Notes: a model not told the origin generated them from the letters alone. A stretch of 64,000 nucleotides of DNA from Heliocidaris tuberculata (GCA_025618425.1 CM046836.1:16890135-16954134); one strand, 5' to 3'. Shown: positions 23,316 to 34,941, numbered from the stretch's first letter. Made by a program: numbers and translations.

Positions 23316-25493
23316 TACTTTGTAAATTACAAGTGTTAGGTTGGGTGTAAATTAAAGTGGTATCATCAGCGTACATGATATAATCAAATTTGTCAGATGA
23401 ATGTGAAAGATCATTTATATAAATTAAAATCAATAAAGGACCTAGGATTGAACCTTGTGGTACCCCATGTGTAAGAGAAGAAAAATTGGAAGAATTATTG
23501 TTATAAACTACATATTGAGATCTATTACAAAGATAACTTTCAAACCAACTTTAGTGGTAAGCCCCTAATCCCATAGTGTTCCAATTTTGACAAGAGTATT
23601 CTATGATCAACTATATCAAAAGCTTTGTAGAGGTCCATGAAAATGCCAATACAAAATTTATTAGTATGAACTGCTGATAAAACTTTATCTTGTAAATCTA
23701 TCAAAGCATGTGTAGTTGAATGATTTTTCCTAAACCCATATTGTGAATGAGTAAGAATATTATTATTTAAACAAAATGAATATAGTCGATTGTAAATGCA
23801 ATTTTGATATGGATGGCAGAATAGAAATGGGCCTATAATTATCGAATTTATGAGGATCATTCTTTTTATATACAGGGGTTATTTTAGCAATCTTTAGTTT
23901 ATCTGGGACTATGCCTGTAGAAAGAGAGAGGTTGAATATAAAAATCAATGGATGTACAATATAAAATATTATTTTTTTATTAAGTTAGTACTAAGATTAT
24001 TAAATCCAGCAGACTTACTGTTGTGTAATGAATTACTAATGTTTATAACTTCATGTTCTGATATGGGATTAAAGTAAATAGAATTGTTGATAAAACCAGT
24101 TAGATAGTCTTTAAAAGAAGTATTATTGGGAGAACTGGTCACTGAATTAGTTATCTGTCTACAACAGTTTATGAAATGTTGATTAAATTCAGTTACTACA
24201 TGTGTATATGCTGTGGATCGCAAACATTTCCAGTCTCAGTAAAATATTCAGGCAAAGATGTTCTAGGCTTATTTAGTATTGATTTGATAACTGACCAAGT
24301 CTATTTTGTATTATACTTAAATGACTACTTTAATCTGTTAGAAAAATATGATTTCTTTGCATGCTTTAATAGATTATTTAACTTATTTCTATATTTTTTG
24401 TATTTTCTTTCATTATCCAAGGTATTGTTTTGGAGAAATTGTTTATAATAACGTTTTTTTTTTCTTTATGCATCTCAATAAATACTTTGTTATCCATGTT
24501 TTTTTCATGCCTCTTTTAGTGTGCTTACTTTTTAACACAGGAAAATGTTTGTCAAACAACTGAGTGAAACGGTTAATAAAAAAGGAATATGCATCATTAG
24601 CATTAATTTGTAATAGTATAAAGATTGGTCCACTCTTCATGATAAAGATCATATTGAAAATTACGTATATTGTTATCTGAGTATTTACGAAAAAAACGAA
24701 TTGAACTTGGTTGATAAGTATTATTATTACAAGTTTTATAGACTAGAAAAATGGGTAAATGATCACTAGCATCAGAACAGAGACTACCTGAATCAAATTC
24801 TGAATCAAGTACTAGTACATTGGTGAATACATTATCAATAAGGGTAGAAGTGCTCGATGTAATACGAGTTGGGGTTTGTATAATCGGGAATATACCAAGT
24901 ACAGAATTAAGCCTTAGAAACACATTAACAGTATCTTCATCTTTAAACAAATCAATATTAAAATTTCCAGTGATATAAATATTCCTATGTTCATTACTTA
25001 ATGTATTAATAGCATTGTTGTAAAATTCAAAAATATTTCATGATTTGATCCTGGTTTTCTATATATGACACCAACAGTAGGTCTCTTGTGGTTTACATCT
25101 AAGAAATCAATAAACAAATATTCACATGTTAAATTGCATTCTTGATTATAAACGATATCTGTTCTTACAGTATATAGTATAATCTTTTTTCACAAATAGC
25201 GCAACACCACCCGCTCGTCCATATATCCTGTTAACATTCAAAAAATTATAATCATCTAAATTGAAATTAATTGAGGTTGTATCGCATATCCAAGTTTCAG
25301 AAATTACTATAAAAGAGAAGGAATAATTTATCGTTGACAAGAATTGAGAATGGATGAGACTTAAAGATGAATTATGTGAGAACTTTACATTAAACTCTGA
25401 AGGTAGATAGTATGAAGATTGGGGAGAATTATATACATGCAAGTCTGGATCAACATCTTCAAGGGGATTATTCATCGAGTACAGTTTGGGGTA

Positions 25494-25700
25494 GTCCAGC
25501 CTGGCCTCTTTGAGAGGGAAGTTACTATTCCCGAAGCCCAACATAGAGGGAGACATAATACATAGTACAAGACATAGTACAAGACCCCATAGCAGCCAAC
25601 CCCACTGGCTGCTATGGGGTCTTGTACTATGTCTTGTACTATGTACTATGTTGGGCTTCGGGAATAGTAACTTCCCTCTCAAAGAGGCCAGGCTGGACTA
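25494..25700. repeat. 207-bp near-perfect palindrome flanked by 12-bp direct repeats
   Basis: The left arm TCCAGCCTGGCCTCTTTGAG...CATAGCAGCCA and the right arm TGGCTGCTATGG...GGCCAGGCTGGA are complementary apart from a 14-15 nt insertion (about 25546-25560) in the left arm; the loop is only about 7 nt. AGTTTGGGGTAG occurs just before the left arm (25482-25493) and again at 25704-25715. The ORF reading MRGKLLFPKPNI exists in both strands because of the symmetry. Confidence 0.88.
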
Positions 25701-26137
25701 ATTAGTTTGGGGTAGTGTGGAAGTCATTATTATATATACATTTGCAGTTAGGTATGAAGCTATATTGTAGCAAAGGATTGTATAGTTATAACATATCTCA
25801 AAAGTATTGTAATTGTTATTCTGTTCATAGAACATCATCATAATTTACTACAGAATGAACAAATGTAACATAACAATATAAACAAAGTAAAGAGAGAGAA
25901 AAAAACAACATATATGTATGTATATATATATATATATACACCCTGTGTGTGCACCTATGTGCGATATGAGGGAAGATTAGGATGATCAAGGGAAGTCAAG
26001 TATATCAGAAAATGTTGCAAGAAAGGAGTAACTGAATTCACCATCCGATATCACATCTGAAAAGGTCTGAAAAGATTGACTATTGTGTTACACACATGCC
26101 GTGTAGAAAATGACTTTCAAGATGACCCACTACATAC

Positions 26138-26226
26138 CTGGCTCATCTGGATTGAAATCCTCCCTCAAGAGTTTTGTTGGAGGCTTCCTTCCCCTCACTG
26201 TACACGTAGGTCAGTCTCAGAGTAGC
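26138..26226 (-). pseudogene. ZZEF1: ZZEF1-like last recognisable exon, frame broken
   Basis: Reads ATLRLTYVYSEGKEASNKTL, then runs to TGA; an alternative frame gives REDFNPDEP(G) up to the donor CCAG|GTATGT, suggesting an indel near 26168. Acceptor TATCCCTGCAG. No later ZZEF1 exons were found below 26.1 kb. Confidence 0.5.
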
Positions 26227-26576
26227 CTGCAGGGATAGGGAACAAATACAGCCTTACCTGACAGCCTTCTACGATTGTTCAAATCATAACATGCACTACA
26301 GATGGCTAACACTACTAAAACACCTTATGACACTGTCAATACCTTTCTAAATTTGTACTGAAATCCTGCCAAATTAATATCAGAATATGTCATAAATAAT
26401 GGGGTGAAATTTCAAATGGCACACCAATTCAGGCCTTTACACATGCTCCAATCCTTTTGTATCCAAAGAGGCAATTCATTTCATTATAAACTTAGAAGAA
26501 GATATAAACAAAATGATACTATCTACAATGTCTTCTCTAAAAATCAATGAAGACACACCATCACACAAGTGCTCTA

Positions 26577-27879
26577 CAGGGTTCATACACTTTCTCATGA
26601 ATTAAATTCCATGACTTTCCATGACCTTTCTAGCCAGAATACCATGACCTTTCCATGACTTTTATACATTTTTTTTTACACGGTAGACTGAAAATTTGAT
26701 CTCAAATCAAAGCGAAGCAAAGGGCATGTTTCAAGTCTCCCAATAGAAAAGCAGCTTTTGTTATCTAGTTATTTCATCCGTTACAATTACGTGTTATTTT
26801 TTCATCATATTCGATATGCACTGCTGGATAGAAAATTATGACAATCACACATGTACATTCATATCAATAATTGTTCATTTTTTATGGCAACTTTTACTTC
26901 TAAAGAATACAAATTGCCTGTTCCTGGTTTCATGGACCACCATGATTCCTGCACTATTATGCACCATATTACGGAAACTGAATTTACACGTGCAAACAGC
27001 ACATCTAGCGGTCCCCAGATCTGAGCTTTCTTTCAAAATCCAGTCACGATAAGCCGGGTGCTGTAACCAAGCATCCTTAAAATGACAATTTCCTGGCATT
27101 TTGAATTTCACTTCCACAAAATATACAATGGTGAAAATATCCACAAGTTCCAAGGTCTGTGAAAATACAACAAATCCGGTACAGGTACCAACACAATAAC
27201 GCATGCCGTCGATCGATCATCGACGAGGGTTGTCAATTTGGAATTGCTGACATGTCAGTACAAATACGATTTGTGAATTGTTCCATTTTGATTTAAATAA
27301 TGAAAATTTAAAAAAGTTATTAATGATTTATATTTCCCCTGTTTATTGGAAAAGTGTGAAAATTATAGTATTCTTACTAAGTGGTCGCAATATTTTTTAA
27401 TGCAAAGTGATTTGTGCAATCGAGACATTACATTAGAGGGATATGCACGCAGACGTGACTGGAGGAGCGTCGCGTCGGCACCATCACACACACACAGCTT
27501 GCCACTGAGCTGAGCGAGCTCGCAAGCCACGTGCGCAAGCAATGGACCGCCATACACTGACCATACACACGTACACATGTAGTTCGTACACACAGCACTT
27601 ATTATCATTTTCATGAACATATCATACTGTACACATTCACAATCAGTCGGCAAATGTTACGAATGAAAGAAAGTACGAGAAGAAAATGGTTGAAATATCT
27701 TCATTTATTAACTTGTGTAGTGAGAAAATACTGTAGTTGAATATCCATAATTTTGATATTCCATGACTTCCCATGACTTTTCAATGAAAAGAACAATTTT
27801 CCATAACTTTCAAGGCCTTAAAAGCAATAAAGTAAAATTCCATGACTTTCCAGGTTTTCCATGACCCGTACGAACCCTG
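26577..27879. mobile_element. hAT-like element with CAGGGTTC termini
   Basis: The left end CAGGGTTCATACACTTTCTC and the right end (inverted) CAGGGTTCGTACGGGTCATG share the hAT-like CAGGGTTCRTAC terminus. Subterminal CCATGACTTTCCATGAC motifs repeat on both sides. GCTCTA lies directly outside both ends (26571-26576, 27880-27885). Inside is a minus-strand BED-finger-like fragment. 1303 bp, non-autonomous. Confidence 0.85.
26890..27205 (-). pseudogene. BED/CxxC-type N-terminal transposase fragment
   Basis: Within the 109-aa ORF, KMPGNCHFKDAWLQHPAYRD is followed by WILKESSDLGTARCAVCTCK and FSFRNM. This resembles the 'C.F...W......f..W......d...A.C..C...f' start of hAT-associated zinc-finger proteins. 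The C-terminal part and His ligands are degraded and no catalytic domain remains. Confidence 0.6.
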
Positions 27880-28731
27880 GCTCTAGGACTCTCTTTATCT
27901 GTGCAACCCATTACGATTTTGTTCCATTAAGGACCATCCGAGTAACAGCTCCAAAACTCGGATTTGACGCATTGAGATTCAGAACGTACAGCACGCGCGA
28001 TGGAGCTCTTATCAAGTGCCTTCAGCCTTGAACGTCCTTGAGCGTACTATAATGCTGATAACAGAGTTGACTGAAAAAAATTATGAAAATAAAAAATTCT
28101 CTGCATTGAAAAATTGTGTCCTTTTTTTAACTCCAAGTTTGCGAACGAGGATTCGTATACCAAAATGGTGTTTAAAGAATGAAATCGGGCAGGTAATGCC
28201 GGAGATATTATATCAAAATACATAAAAAAGATTTCAGACAGGACTCTTCTCAGAGACATTTCCTCTTACCATGGACCCTGGTAGGGTCCATGCTCTTAGT
28301 CTTACTATTAATAACAGGCTACTGAAATAATCACGGTCTTCAACCTATAAGTGTATGGGTAGAGACTAACTAAACTGTACAAAGATGTGCGCGAGCCAGT
28401 TCCAGACGAACAAGCCCACCCTGGCCTGTGTTGATGCTCAGATTACTGGCCCAAGGCCTTGTGTTGACTGAAGGATTAATTTAAAGATAACCATCTCCAG
28501 GGGGCTAGGGCCCCCAATCTGAAAGGCAATGAGTCAATGCTCCAACGAGGGAAATTCGTCATGCTTCTTTTGCTCTCAATCTGGTTTCAGTAATATCCAT
28601 CAGTCTTTCTCTACTGTGGTCCACACAGAGGGACAAAACATTTTCTACAGTGCAATTAACATTGAACATTATCATAGAAACAAAAGGAGTTCACACTCAT
28701 AATGAATGTATTAACCTCTTGAGTCCTAAGC

Positions 28732-29112
28732 TTAAAGGGAAGGTTGAGTTCTGGGAAAGGTAAAAAATAATTTGTGAGCTTTCTCATTCTTTTTATGTTA
28801 GTTTGGAAGATTATCATAGTAGAAATGTCCCCTGAAAAGGATTGCTGTTCAAATGCCCTCACATTCAAAATATGACAAGAAACAGCTGAAATGTTCGGGT
28901 GGAACATCTGTGTGTAGTCCCATATACACATTTCTGTGTGCAGTACATGTGGCTCTCAGCAGGATTGAGTCAATTTCTTATCATTTGGGTGATTCCAGGA
29001 CCTTACAGCATACACCAATTAGCATGTGCTATATAATCAACCTTTCCCAATTGCTTTGAGACAGTTTCTTTCACAATTCAATCCCATGACCAGAACTCAA
29101 CTTTATCTTTAA
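28732..29112. mobile_element. TTAA-ended MITE (381 bp)
   Basis: Begins TTAAAGGGAAGGTTGAGTTC and ends GAACTCAACTTTATCTTTAA, imperfect TIRs with TTAA at both ends. Non-coding. It belongs to the TTAAAGG-type set. Confidence 0.8.
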
Positions 29113-29203
29113 GACAACTTGGGCTGAAGTCCAATGTATGTCACACCAAAATCAAATCACATCCAACAGGTTAATAGGACTACACATTGTTTTGTAATCT
29201 CAC

Positions 29204-29283
29204 CAGAAATGGTCTGAGTCCTTCAGTCGTGCAGAAGGCATAGAGGATGTCATCTGTGATTGGAATCGATGTCCACTCTTCAA
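29204..29283 (-). pseudogene. ZZEF1: ZZEF1-like short exon
   Basis: Reads (V)EEWTSIPITDDILYAFCTTE, then GLRPFL, in phase after the previous exon's final G. Similar to ZZEF1 SEEFAQVY...ADGIR. Acceptor TTAAATATAG, donor CTG|GTGAGA. Confidence 0.65.
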
Positions 29284-29765
29284 CTATATTTAAGGAACCA
29301 AACATAATGCCAGATTATTTCACATAAAATGAATTCTACATGTATGTATTATTAATTCTAAATTATTTATACCGGTATATTATTACAGTGGCTTATGACT
29401 TTTTAAGGTTCTTTTGAGCCATCATTTTGAACATGTTTAACATGCAGTTCCAATTTGATTCCTGAAACTAATTTTTACATGCAAATTATCTAAAAGGTTT
29501 ACAAAGACTGATAACAAAATATTATAAGATATGGTGATCTTTTACTTCAGTTGCCATGAATACTGAAATGCACATACAGCATATAATCATTCATAGCTAC
29601 ATGTATAAAGAGAAAAAAATCTGATTACAAGACAAATGATTCATTGTAGTCACTAATTAGTTTTAACAATTTATTGCAAGAAACAGGTTTCTAATAAAAA
29701 TAAAGGAACTAGACTAATTTTCTAACCTTATCCAAAGTAAGGAAAATAAGAAGCCCTGTACTCAC

Positions 29766-30066
29766 CATGTACTTCTATGTACTCCCTGAGCGTGGCTGAA
29801 TGCCACAGCAGTGCCGCAAACACTGGCTGGACAGTCCTCGTGATGACAGGTCCACCCATGTTAGGGGTCTGTCCCTTCTCAGGACACTCATGAAGAAAGG
29901 TTTCCACAGCCTTGGACAGGGCGATGTCCTCTGCATCAGCCTTGGGGACATTGGAAGGGTGGTCATCATTATTCTTGGTGATCGGTTTCTACGTGCTGGC
30001 TTCTTCGGTTCCCTCGGCAACCATGACCAAGAATTTGTGTACTCTGCTGCCCATAGCAACCAGATT
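29766..30066 (-). pseudogene. ZZEF1: ZZEF1-like exon with upstream TAG
   Basis: The homologous frame reads NLVAMGSRVHKFLVMVAEGT...T, stop (TAG), KPITKNN..., then DIALSKAVETFLHECPEKGQ and VQPVFAALLWHSATLREYIE. The last part aligns with ZZEF1 (TIDQAVNATFAAL). The TAG lies in a poorly conserved part and could mark an alternative acceptor. Donor CATG|GTGAGT. Entry phase is inconsistent with the previous exon, and the DIRS element sits between them. Confidence 0.65.
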
Positions 30067-30185
30067 CTGAAATATAAGATGTACACATGAAGTTATGAGT
30101 GAGAACATTTGAAAGTGATACTGACTCACTTTCGTATCAACCAAACCTCACTAACATTTGTATATCACTGCAATATTTCAGATTA

Positions 30186-30211
30186 CGGGGGGGGGGGGGG
30201 GGGGGGGGGGA
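30186..30211 (+). repeat. 26-bp poly-G tract
   Basis: Uninterrupted run of about 26 G in an otherwise AT-rich intron. Confidence 0.95.
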
Positions 30212-30411
30212 GGTTCATTTTACTATTCTACTAATGCAATGAAATATTCTTATCCAATCCAGAAGACTTGACAATAAACAAAAATTTTCAAGAGCCGAAT
30301 TTTGAAAATTCATTAATGAACAACATCTTAACTGTATTTGTTATGAATATACAGTAAATATTTCTGTTTCAGGAAGAGAGAATCTAAACAGATTTACTAT
30401 TAGGTCACAAA

Positions 30412-30442
30412 CATACATGTACATGTACATGTACATGTACAT
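30412..30442 (+). repeat. (TACATG)n microsatellite
   Basis: ACATGTACATGTACATGTAC run. The same self-complementary hexamer occurs across the window (for example 9405, 14680, 16600). Confidence 0.9.
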
Positions 30443-30626
30443 GCATTAGCCAATTACTGAAATACTAAAATCCTGCACAACACAAATGGGTGTGATATTT
30501 CATAACGTGCAATTAATCTTTAGAATGATTAATCACAACTCGCCATTTCATCTAAAGTGAAAAGCTCTGGCTACCCACCGTGCTCGTCGGCGGGCTTGGC
30601 CGACTCTGGAACTCTCATCCCGCCTA

Positions 30627-31548
30627 ATGAACCTGAGCTCCACGGGGGGAAAAAAGAAAGAAGTAAAGAAAAAGCCTTTACCGAAGACAGACATCCCGTC
30701 GGGAAGTCACTCCTTGAATAAGCCAAAGTCCATGGCTAGGGCGACGGTCTCTAGACCCGCGGACGAACTCAACAGAGAAGGAAACGCTGGATTTTCAGCC
30801 ATGGAACTTAAATTGCATGAATAATATGGAAGCCATGTTGGCACGATGAGTTCGCCGAGTCGGCGGATGACGCTGGCCAGGCCGATGCGGAGCAATACAT
30901 GTTTGATACACCGCAGACATCGCAGGCTTCAATTTTGTGCCTTACATTGTGGCCAAATTTGCTGTATCCACTGGAGTGGGAGAACCAATTGAGGATGAGA
31001 TCGCAAACTCAGCCTCATATTTGCTCAAAAATCGATTGGAGGACAAGGTCCTTACAGGAACTTCAGCCAAATACTTGCCCCCAAGTAATTGTGAATATCT
31101 GGACACCCCGAAAGTTAATTCCACGATCTAGGACCATCTCTCACACCGAACTCGCTCTCGGGATTTGAAGCTTCAGAGAGTCCAAAGGTCCTTGACTAGA
31201 GGACTGTCAGCTTTTGCGCAGTCATGATCGTCACAGACTATCACTGAGACTCAGCAAGATACATTGGCATTACTTTGTAATGCCAACTGTGAGATGAACA
31301 GTTTGCGAAAGGAATTCATAAAGCCAGAGATGAATGCCACTTACACCCACTTACGCAAACCGTCGGCACCAGTTACTAAGTTTCTTTTCGGAGATGACCT
31401 CGGAATGCGCATGAAGGACCTCAAGGAGGAACAACGGGCAGCAGCCGGGGCGGTAAAAGCTCAACAGGACAAACCCAATTATCGGGCACAACAACGTTAC
31501 CACCCATACAAGCCACAGAATTTTGCAGAATTCCAGGATGCTGGATAG
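30627..31548 (+). pseudogene. DIRS gag-like ORF, broken
   Basis: Fragments: MNLSSTGGKKKEVKKKPLPK, AKYLPPSNCEYLDTPKVNST, then a stop where DIRS gags have Trp, DHLSHRTRSRDLKLQRVQRS, and NCEMNSLRKEFIKPEMNATY, LFGDDLGMRMKDLKEEQ. The 'P..C..L..PKVN..IW', 'LRRE.IKP' and 'LFGDDL' blocks are DIRS gag hallmarks. Several frames are involved. Confidence 0.75.
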
Positions 31549-31934
31549 ACCCCATCCGCCGGCCCCAAGCAAGTAGAACTATCTGAAATCTTACCCGAAC
31601 CCGGGGTCTTTCCGCACGCCTTTTTTAGGCCAGGGGCGGGGAAGCAGAAAACCACCCGACCAACGAAGCCACCAACAGAGCCGACAAGGCCAGAGGAAGT
31701 AGCTCCCATCATACCCTGAAGAGGTAGGTGGAAAATTTCCTATTTCTAGTTCTAGATCTAGCTCTAGTCCCAATCCGATAAAGGATTCGAATAGTGACTC
31801 TCCTGTTGGAGGTCGACTGAGGCTGTGCTACCAAAAGTGGCTTGATGTTACATTAAGCAGACTTTATCTTAGAGGCGATCAGAGGTTATAAAATTGAATT
31901 TGATCAGATTACTCAAACCCCGCAGAGGACAAAA

Positions 31935-33150
31935 CCCCTTATCCTTCATAAAAGGAATAAATCAGAAACTGAGAGCATTGACAAAGAAATAGTTAAACTT
32001 CTCAACAAAGAGGTGATCGAACCGTGCTCTCGACAGCAGGGGGATTTCATATCTAATATTTTCACTAGACCAAAGAAAAATGGCGGTATGCGTTTGATCC
32101 TCGATCTTTTCAGAATTGAATCTGAACGTAATGACCCAACATTTCAAAATGGACAGCATTCACACAGCAACTTACTTGCTGACTCAGAATTGCTATTTAG
32201 CCTCAGTCGATCTACAGGATGCTTACTATTCGGTCCCGATTGACAAGAACCACAGGAAATTCTTGAGATTCACATGGCAAGACAAATGCTGGCAATTCAA
32301 AGCCCTACCTAATGGTCTGAGCACGGCACCAACATTATTCACCAAGATTATGAAACCGGTGTTTGCCCACTTACGAGAATTGGGACACACAGTCATGGGC
32401 TATCTGGATGATACTTTAATTGTTGGCGAATCTAAGACACAAGTAGAACTGGCAATCCAAAATACTACAGAAATTCTCAGTGAATTGGGGTTCAAAGTTC
32501 ATCCTGATAAATCAGTTCTGGAGCCACAGCAAGAGCTCCGATTTCTTGGGTTCATTATGAATACTATTGATATGACAATCAGGCTACCAGAGGAGAAGAT
32601 ACAAGACATATCTGGCATCTGGCTGGACTCATTACATAATGCATCTCCTTCTATCAGACAGGTAGCACAAGTCATTGGGAAACTTGTATCCACTTTTCCA
32701 GCAGTGCAATATGGGCCCTTATATTACCGCAATCTAGAGAAAGATAAGACAGTAGACCTGAAAGTAAGCAAGGGACACTTTGATAGACACATGACCCTCT
32801 CTGATGAATCGAAACATGAACTGTTATGGTGGACCAAATTATCTGGTAGGGCTTCTTCACCTATCAGAAGAGAAAGTCCTACCGTTGAAATCCGCACAGA
32901 TGCGAACGGAGCTGGATGGGGGCAACCAACATGCAGGTTAAACAGGTGGAAGATGGAACGAGAGTGAATTGGCCAGAGCAAGAAACAATGAAATAAACTA
33001 TCTTGAAACGTTGGCAACAGGATTAGGTCTGAAGTCTTTTTGCTCTGACTTACTTGATGCCCATGTGCTTGTGAGGTCAGACAATGTTACAGCTGTCACT
33101 CATCTAAATTGTATGGGCGGCTCCAAATCACTTGCTTGTCACAAAGTAGT
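31935..33150 (+). pseudogene. DIRS reverse transcriptase / RNase H, frameshifted
   Basis: A first frame has IVKLLNKEVIEPCSRQQGDF and GGMRLILDL. The main frame 32116-32967 has VDLQDAYYSVPIDKNHRKFL, LPNGLSTAPTLFTKIMKPV, the catalytic GYLDDTLIVG, LGFKVHPDKS and LRFLGF, then RNase H EIRTDANGAGWG. A third frame continues RNase H with NEINYLETLATGLGLKSF and VRSDNVTAVTHLNCMGG. The end of RNase H and the linker to the YR look deleted. Confidence 0.85.
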
Positions 33151-33161
33151 CATCTTACGCT

Positions 33162-33875
33162 GTGTTAGAGAATAGCATGTGTACAATTGGAAACCACCCA
33201 CTCAAATACCGACTGCTTAAAGGCATATTTAACCTGAAACCATCAAAATCTAGATACACAAGCATCTGGGATGTGAACATTGCTCTCAAATACATGAGGA
33301 AACAATCCCCAGCAACATCGTTGAATCTGAGGGAACTCACCCTCAAATTGTGCCTTTTAATGGCACTCATATCGGCGCAGAGAGTACAATCTCTGCACTT
33401 TTTGAAATTAAGTAACATGGAGCTGAAGCGAGGTTCTGCGAAATTCTATATTGATGATGTCATTAAGCAGACAAGACCAGGTGCGACAGGCCTCTCTCTT
33501 CACCTTAAGGCTTACCAACCAGACAGACGTCTGTGCATTGTTAACTACCTTAAACAATATATTACCGGAACAAAGGATTTAAGGAAACAAGATTATCAAT
33601 TCATTAGTTTCTCTAAACCTCACCAGCGAATTACATCGCAGACAATTTCCAGATGGATTAAGGAATCCTTGACAGCTGCAGGGATTGATACATCTGTATA
33701 TAAATCACACTCAACACGTGCGGCAGCAGTCTCTGCAGCAAAGAGGGCAGACCTGCCTGTTTCCAGTATCCTCAACCAGGCAGGGTGGGCTAACGAACAG
33801 ACATTCAGGAGGTTCTATGACAAACCTTTAATGAAAGGACAGGGAGCCTTCACTACAGTAATTTTAGAACAGTAA
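33162..33875 (+). CDS. DIRS tyrosine recombinase, 237 aa, apparently intact
   Basis: Open to TAA after ILEQ. YR catalytic signature: first Arg in LMALISAQRVQSLHF, the HSTR box (KSHSTRAAAVSAAKRADLP), and the C-terminal block NQAGWANEQTFRRFYDK with the nucleophilic Tyr. This enzyme inserts the circular cDNA of DIRS elements by site-specific recombination. The ATG used is the first in frame; the natural ORF probably began upstream and lost its N-terminus, so activity is doubtful. Confidence 0.85.
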   Translation: MLENSMCTIGNHPLKYRLLKGIFNLKPSKSRYTSIWDVNIALKYMRKQSPATSLNLRELTLKLCLLMALISAQRVQSLHFLKLSNMELKRGSAKFYIDDVIKQTRPGATGLSLHLKAYQPDRRLCIVNYLKQYITGTKDLRKQDYQFISFSKPHQRITSQTISRWIKESLTAAGIDTSVYKSHSTRAAAVSAAKRADLPVSSILNQAGWANEQTFRRFYDKPLMKGQGAFTTVILEQ

Positions 33876-34044
33876 TCATGTACAAGACACAAGGTATGTC
33901 TTTTTATATGCATGTACATGTACCTCTGGGTACTAATTTTCAAAGGTACAGTATTTTGTACAACAGCCAAACAGAACTGCTGTGCTTCAAAATCTCATGT
34001 AGTCTCTTCAACGAGAATCACGAAGTAAAATAGAAAGATTAAAC

Positions 34045-34286
34045 GAGAACTTACCGTTTGAAGTTTGATCTTTATTTTATAAGAGTGTCGAGGAAGAGAT
34101 TACACGCCCTCCACTCCCACCCTATGACTTCATAAGTAATTTAAGTAATCTACATCTTTTTATTGGGTTCAGCAGTCACATTTGGTGCTTCGAAGTATGA
34201 GCGCATGCGCGGAAAGCGGGATCTCATGTAATCTCTTCCTCCACACACTCATAAAATAAAGATCAAACTTCAAACGGTAAGTTCTC
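34045..34286. repeat. DIRS terminal inverted structure
   Basis: GAGAACTTACCGTTTGAAGT with TTGATCTTTATTTTAT (from 34045) is repeated inverted, ending ...CAAACGGTAAGTTCTC at 34286. Arms of about 60 bp continue through GAGGAAGAGATTACA(C/T)G. The spacer contains GAGCGCATGCGCGGAAAGCG. The right arm includes AACGGTAAGT, a consensus 5' splice site on the + strand. Confidence 0.85.
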
Positions 34287-34309
34287 ATTTTCTTTCTATT
34301 AACCAGTCG

Positions 34310-34940
34310 ACTACTGAATTTCTCATTCCCCTAGGATTTATAAAGGAACCATATCCACTTCCCATAGGCAATGGGTTAATTACTTTGGACAGCACAGAAG
34401 TAAGCTGAAATGTACTGGATATATGTAAATGGAGAGTACAATGTCCCTGCAACCTTAGTGTGTAACAATTGATACTTTATTATATGTCCTACTCAAATTA
34501 CAAAGGCAAATGGAATTCAAAACGTGGCTCCAAATCTTCCCAAAACAAGAAATAGAAAATGATATTCTATATAAACATGTAACTGTATGTATACTTAATG
34601 AGGATATGCTAACTTTGTATCTTTTCTACTAAAGAGATTGTAAGATATTTTGCTTACAATCTCTTCATTAGAAAAGATAGGAAGGTCATGCCCAAAGTGA
34701 AGCAGCCAATGAGTTAATGACTATTTACTGTCCAACTATCCACAGAATAGAAATAGGACTGGTGTTCTGTTGCACACAAATACGATGGAATATAATGTGT
34801 ATTTACCAAAACATGTTCCCTGCTGAGAGCCAGAAGGGCATACTACCTCACATCATTTAACACAGAGTTAATGCCTTTCTGGCGCTTAACACACAAAATT
34901 AGACAAATTAACTCTGTGTTAAAATTTGAAGGTATGTTTA
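34310..34940. other. Intronic sequence with a short inverted repeat
   Basis: AT-rich. ACACAGAGTTAATGCCTTTC and the inverse ending TTAACTCTGTGTT at 34860-34922 form a small hairpin. No coding signal. Confidence 0.45.
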
Positions 34941-34941
34941 C

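Larger units (their letters stand above)
22110..25780 (-). mobile_element. Decayed non-LTR retrotransposon (CR1/Jockey-like), near full length
   Basis: Minus-strand fragments in several frames line up in LINE order. The endonuclease start is near 25320-25200 (FIVISETWICD, GRAGGVALFVKKDY). The EN/RT linker is near 24950-24600 (LIDNVFTNVLVLDS, SDHLPIFLVY). RT is near 23950-23380 (NYRPISILPSISK, QYGFRKNHSTTHALIDLQ, IFMDLYKAFDIVDHRILLSK, GVPQGSILGPLL, MYADDTTLIY). The C-terminal block is at 22681-22391 (HDTRFKDSFHLW). The AT-rich 3' end with TTCAATTCAATT lies near 22110-22140. Frameshifts and stops make it inactive. A TA-flanked MITE (23154-23315) and a palindrome (25494-25700) are inserted in it. 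Confidence 0.85.
30580..34305 (+). mobile_element. DIRS-type tyrosine-recombinase retrotransposon (degraded)
   Basis: Gene order gag-like, RT, RNase H, tyrosine recombinase, then a terminal inverted structure is diagnostic of DIRS elements, which integrate with a YR instead of a DDE integrase or endonuclease and make no target-site duplication. The YR frame is intact (237 aa); gag and RT/RH carry stops and frameshifts. It lies in a ZZEF1-pseudogene intron, opposite strand. The left end is uncertain. Confidence 0.85.

Noticed and set aside
29775..30086. 103-codon minus-strand ORF (MYILYFRIWLLW...)
   Set aside because: Shadow frame of the ZZEF1-like exon; the homologous frame is the one ending FAALLWHSATLREYIE.
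29800..30090. 96-codon plus-strand ORF over the same exon
   Set aside because: Antisense shadow; no splice context or domain.
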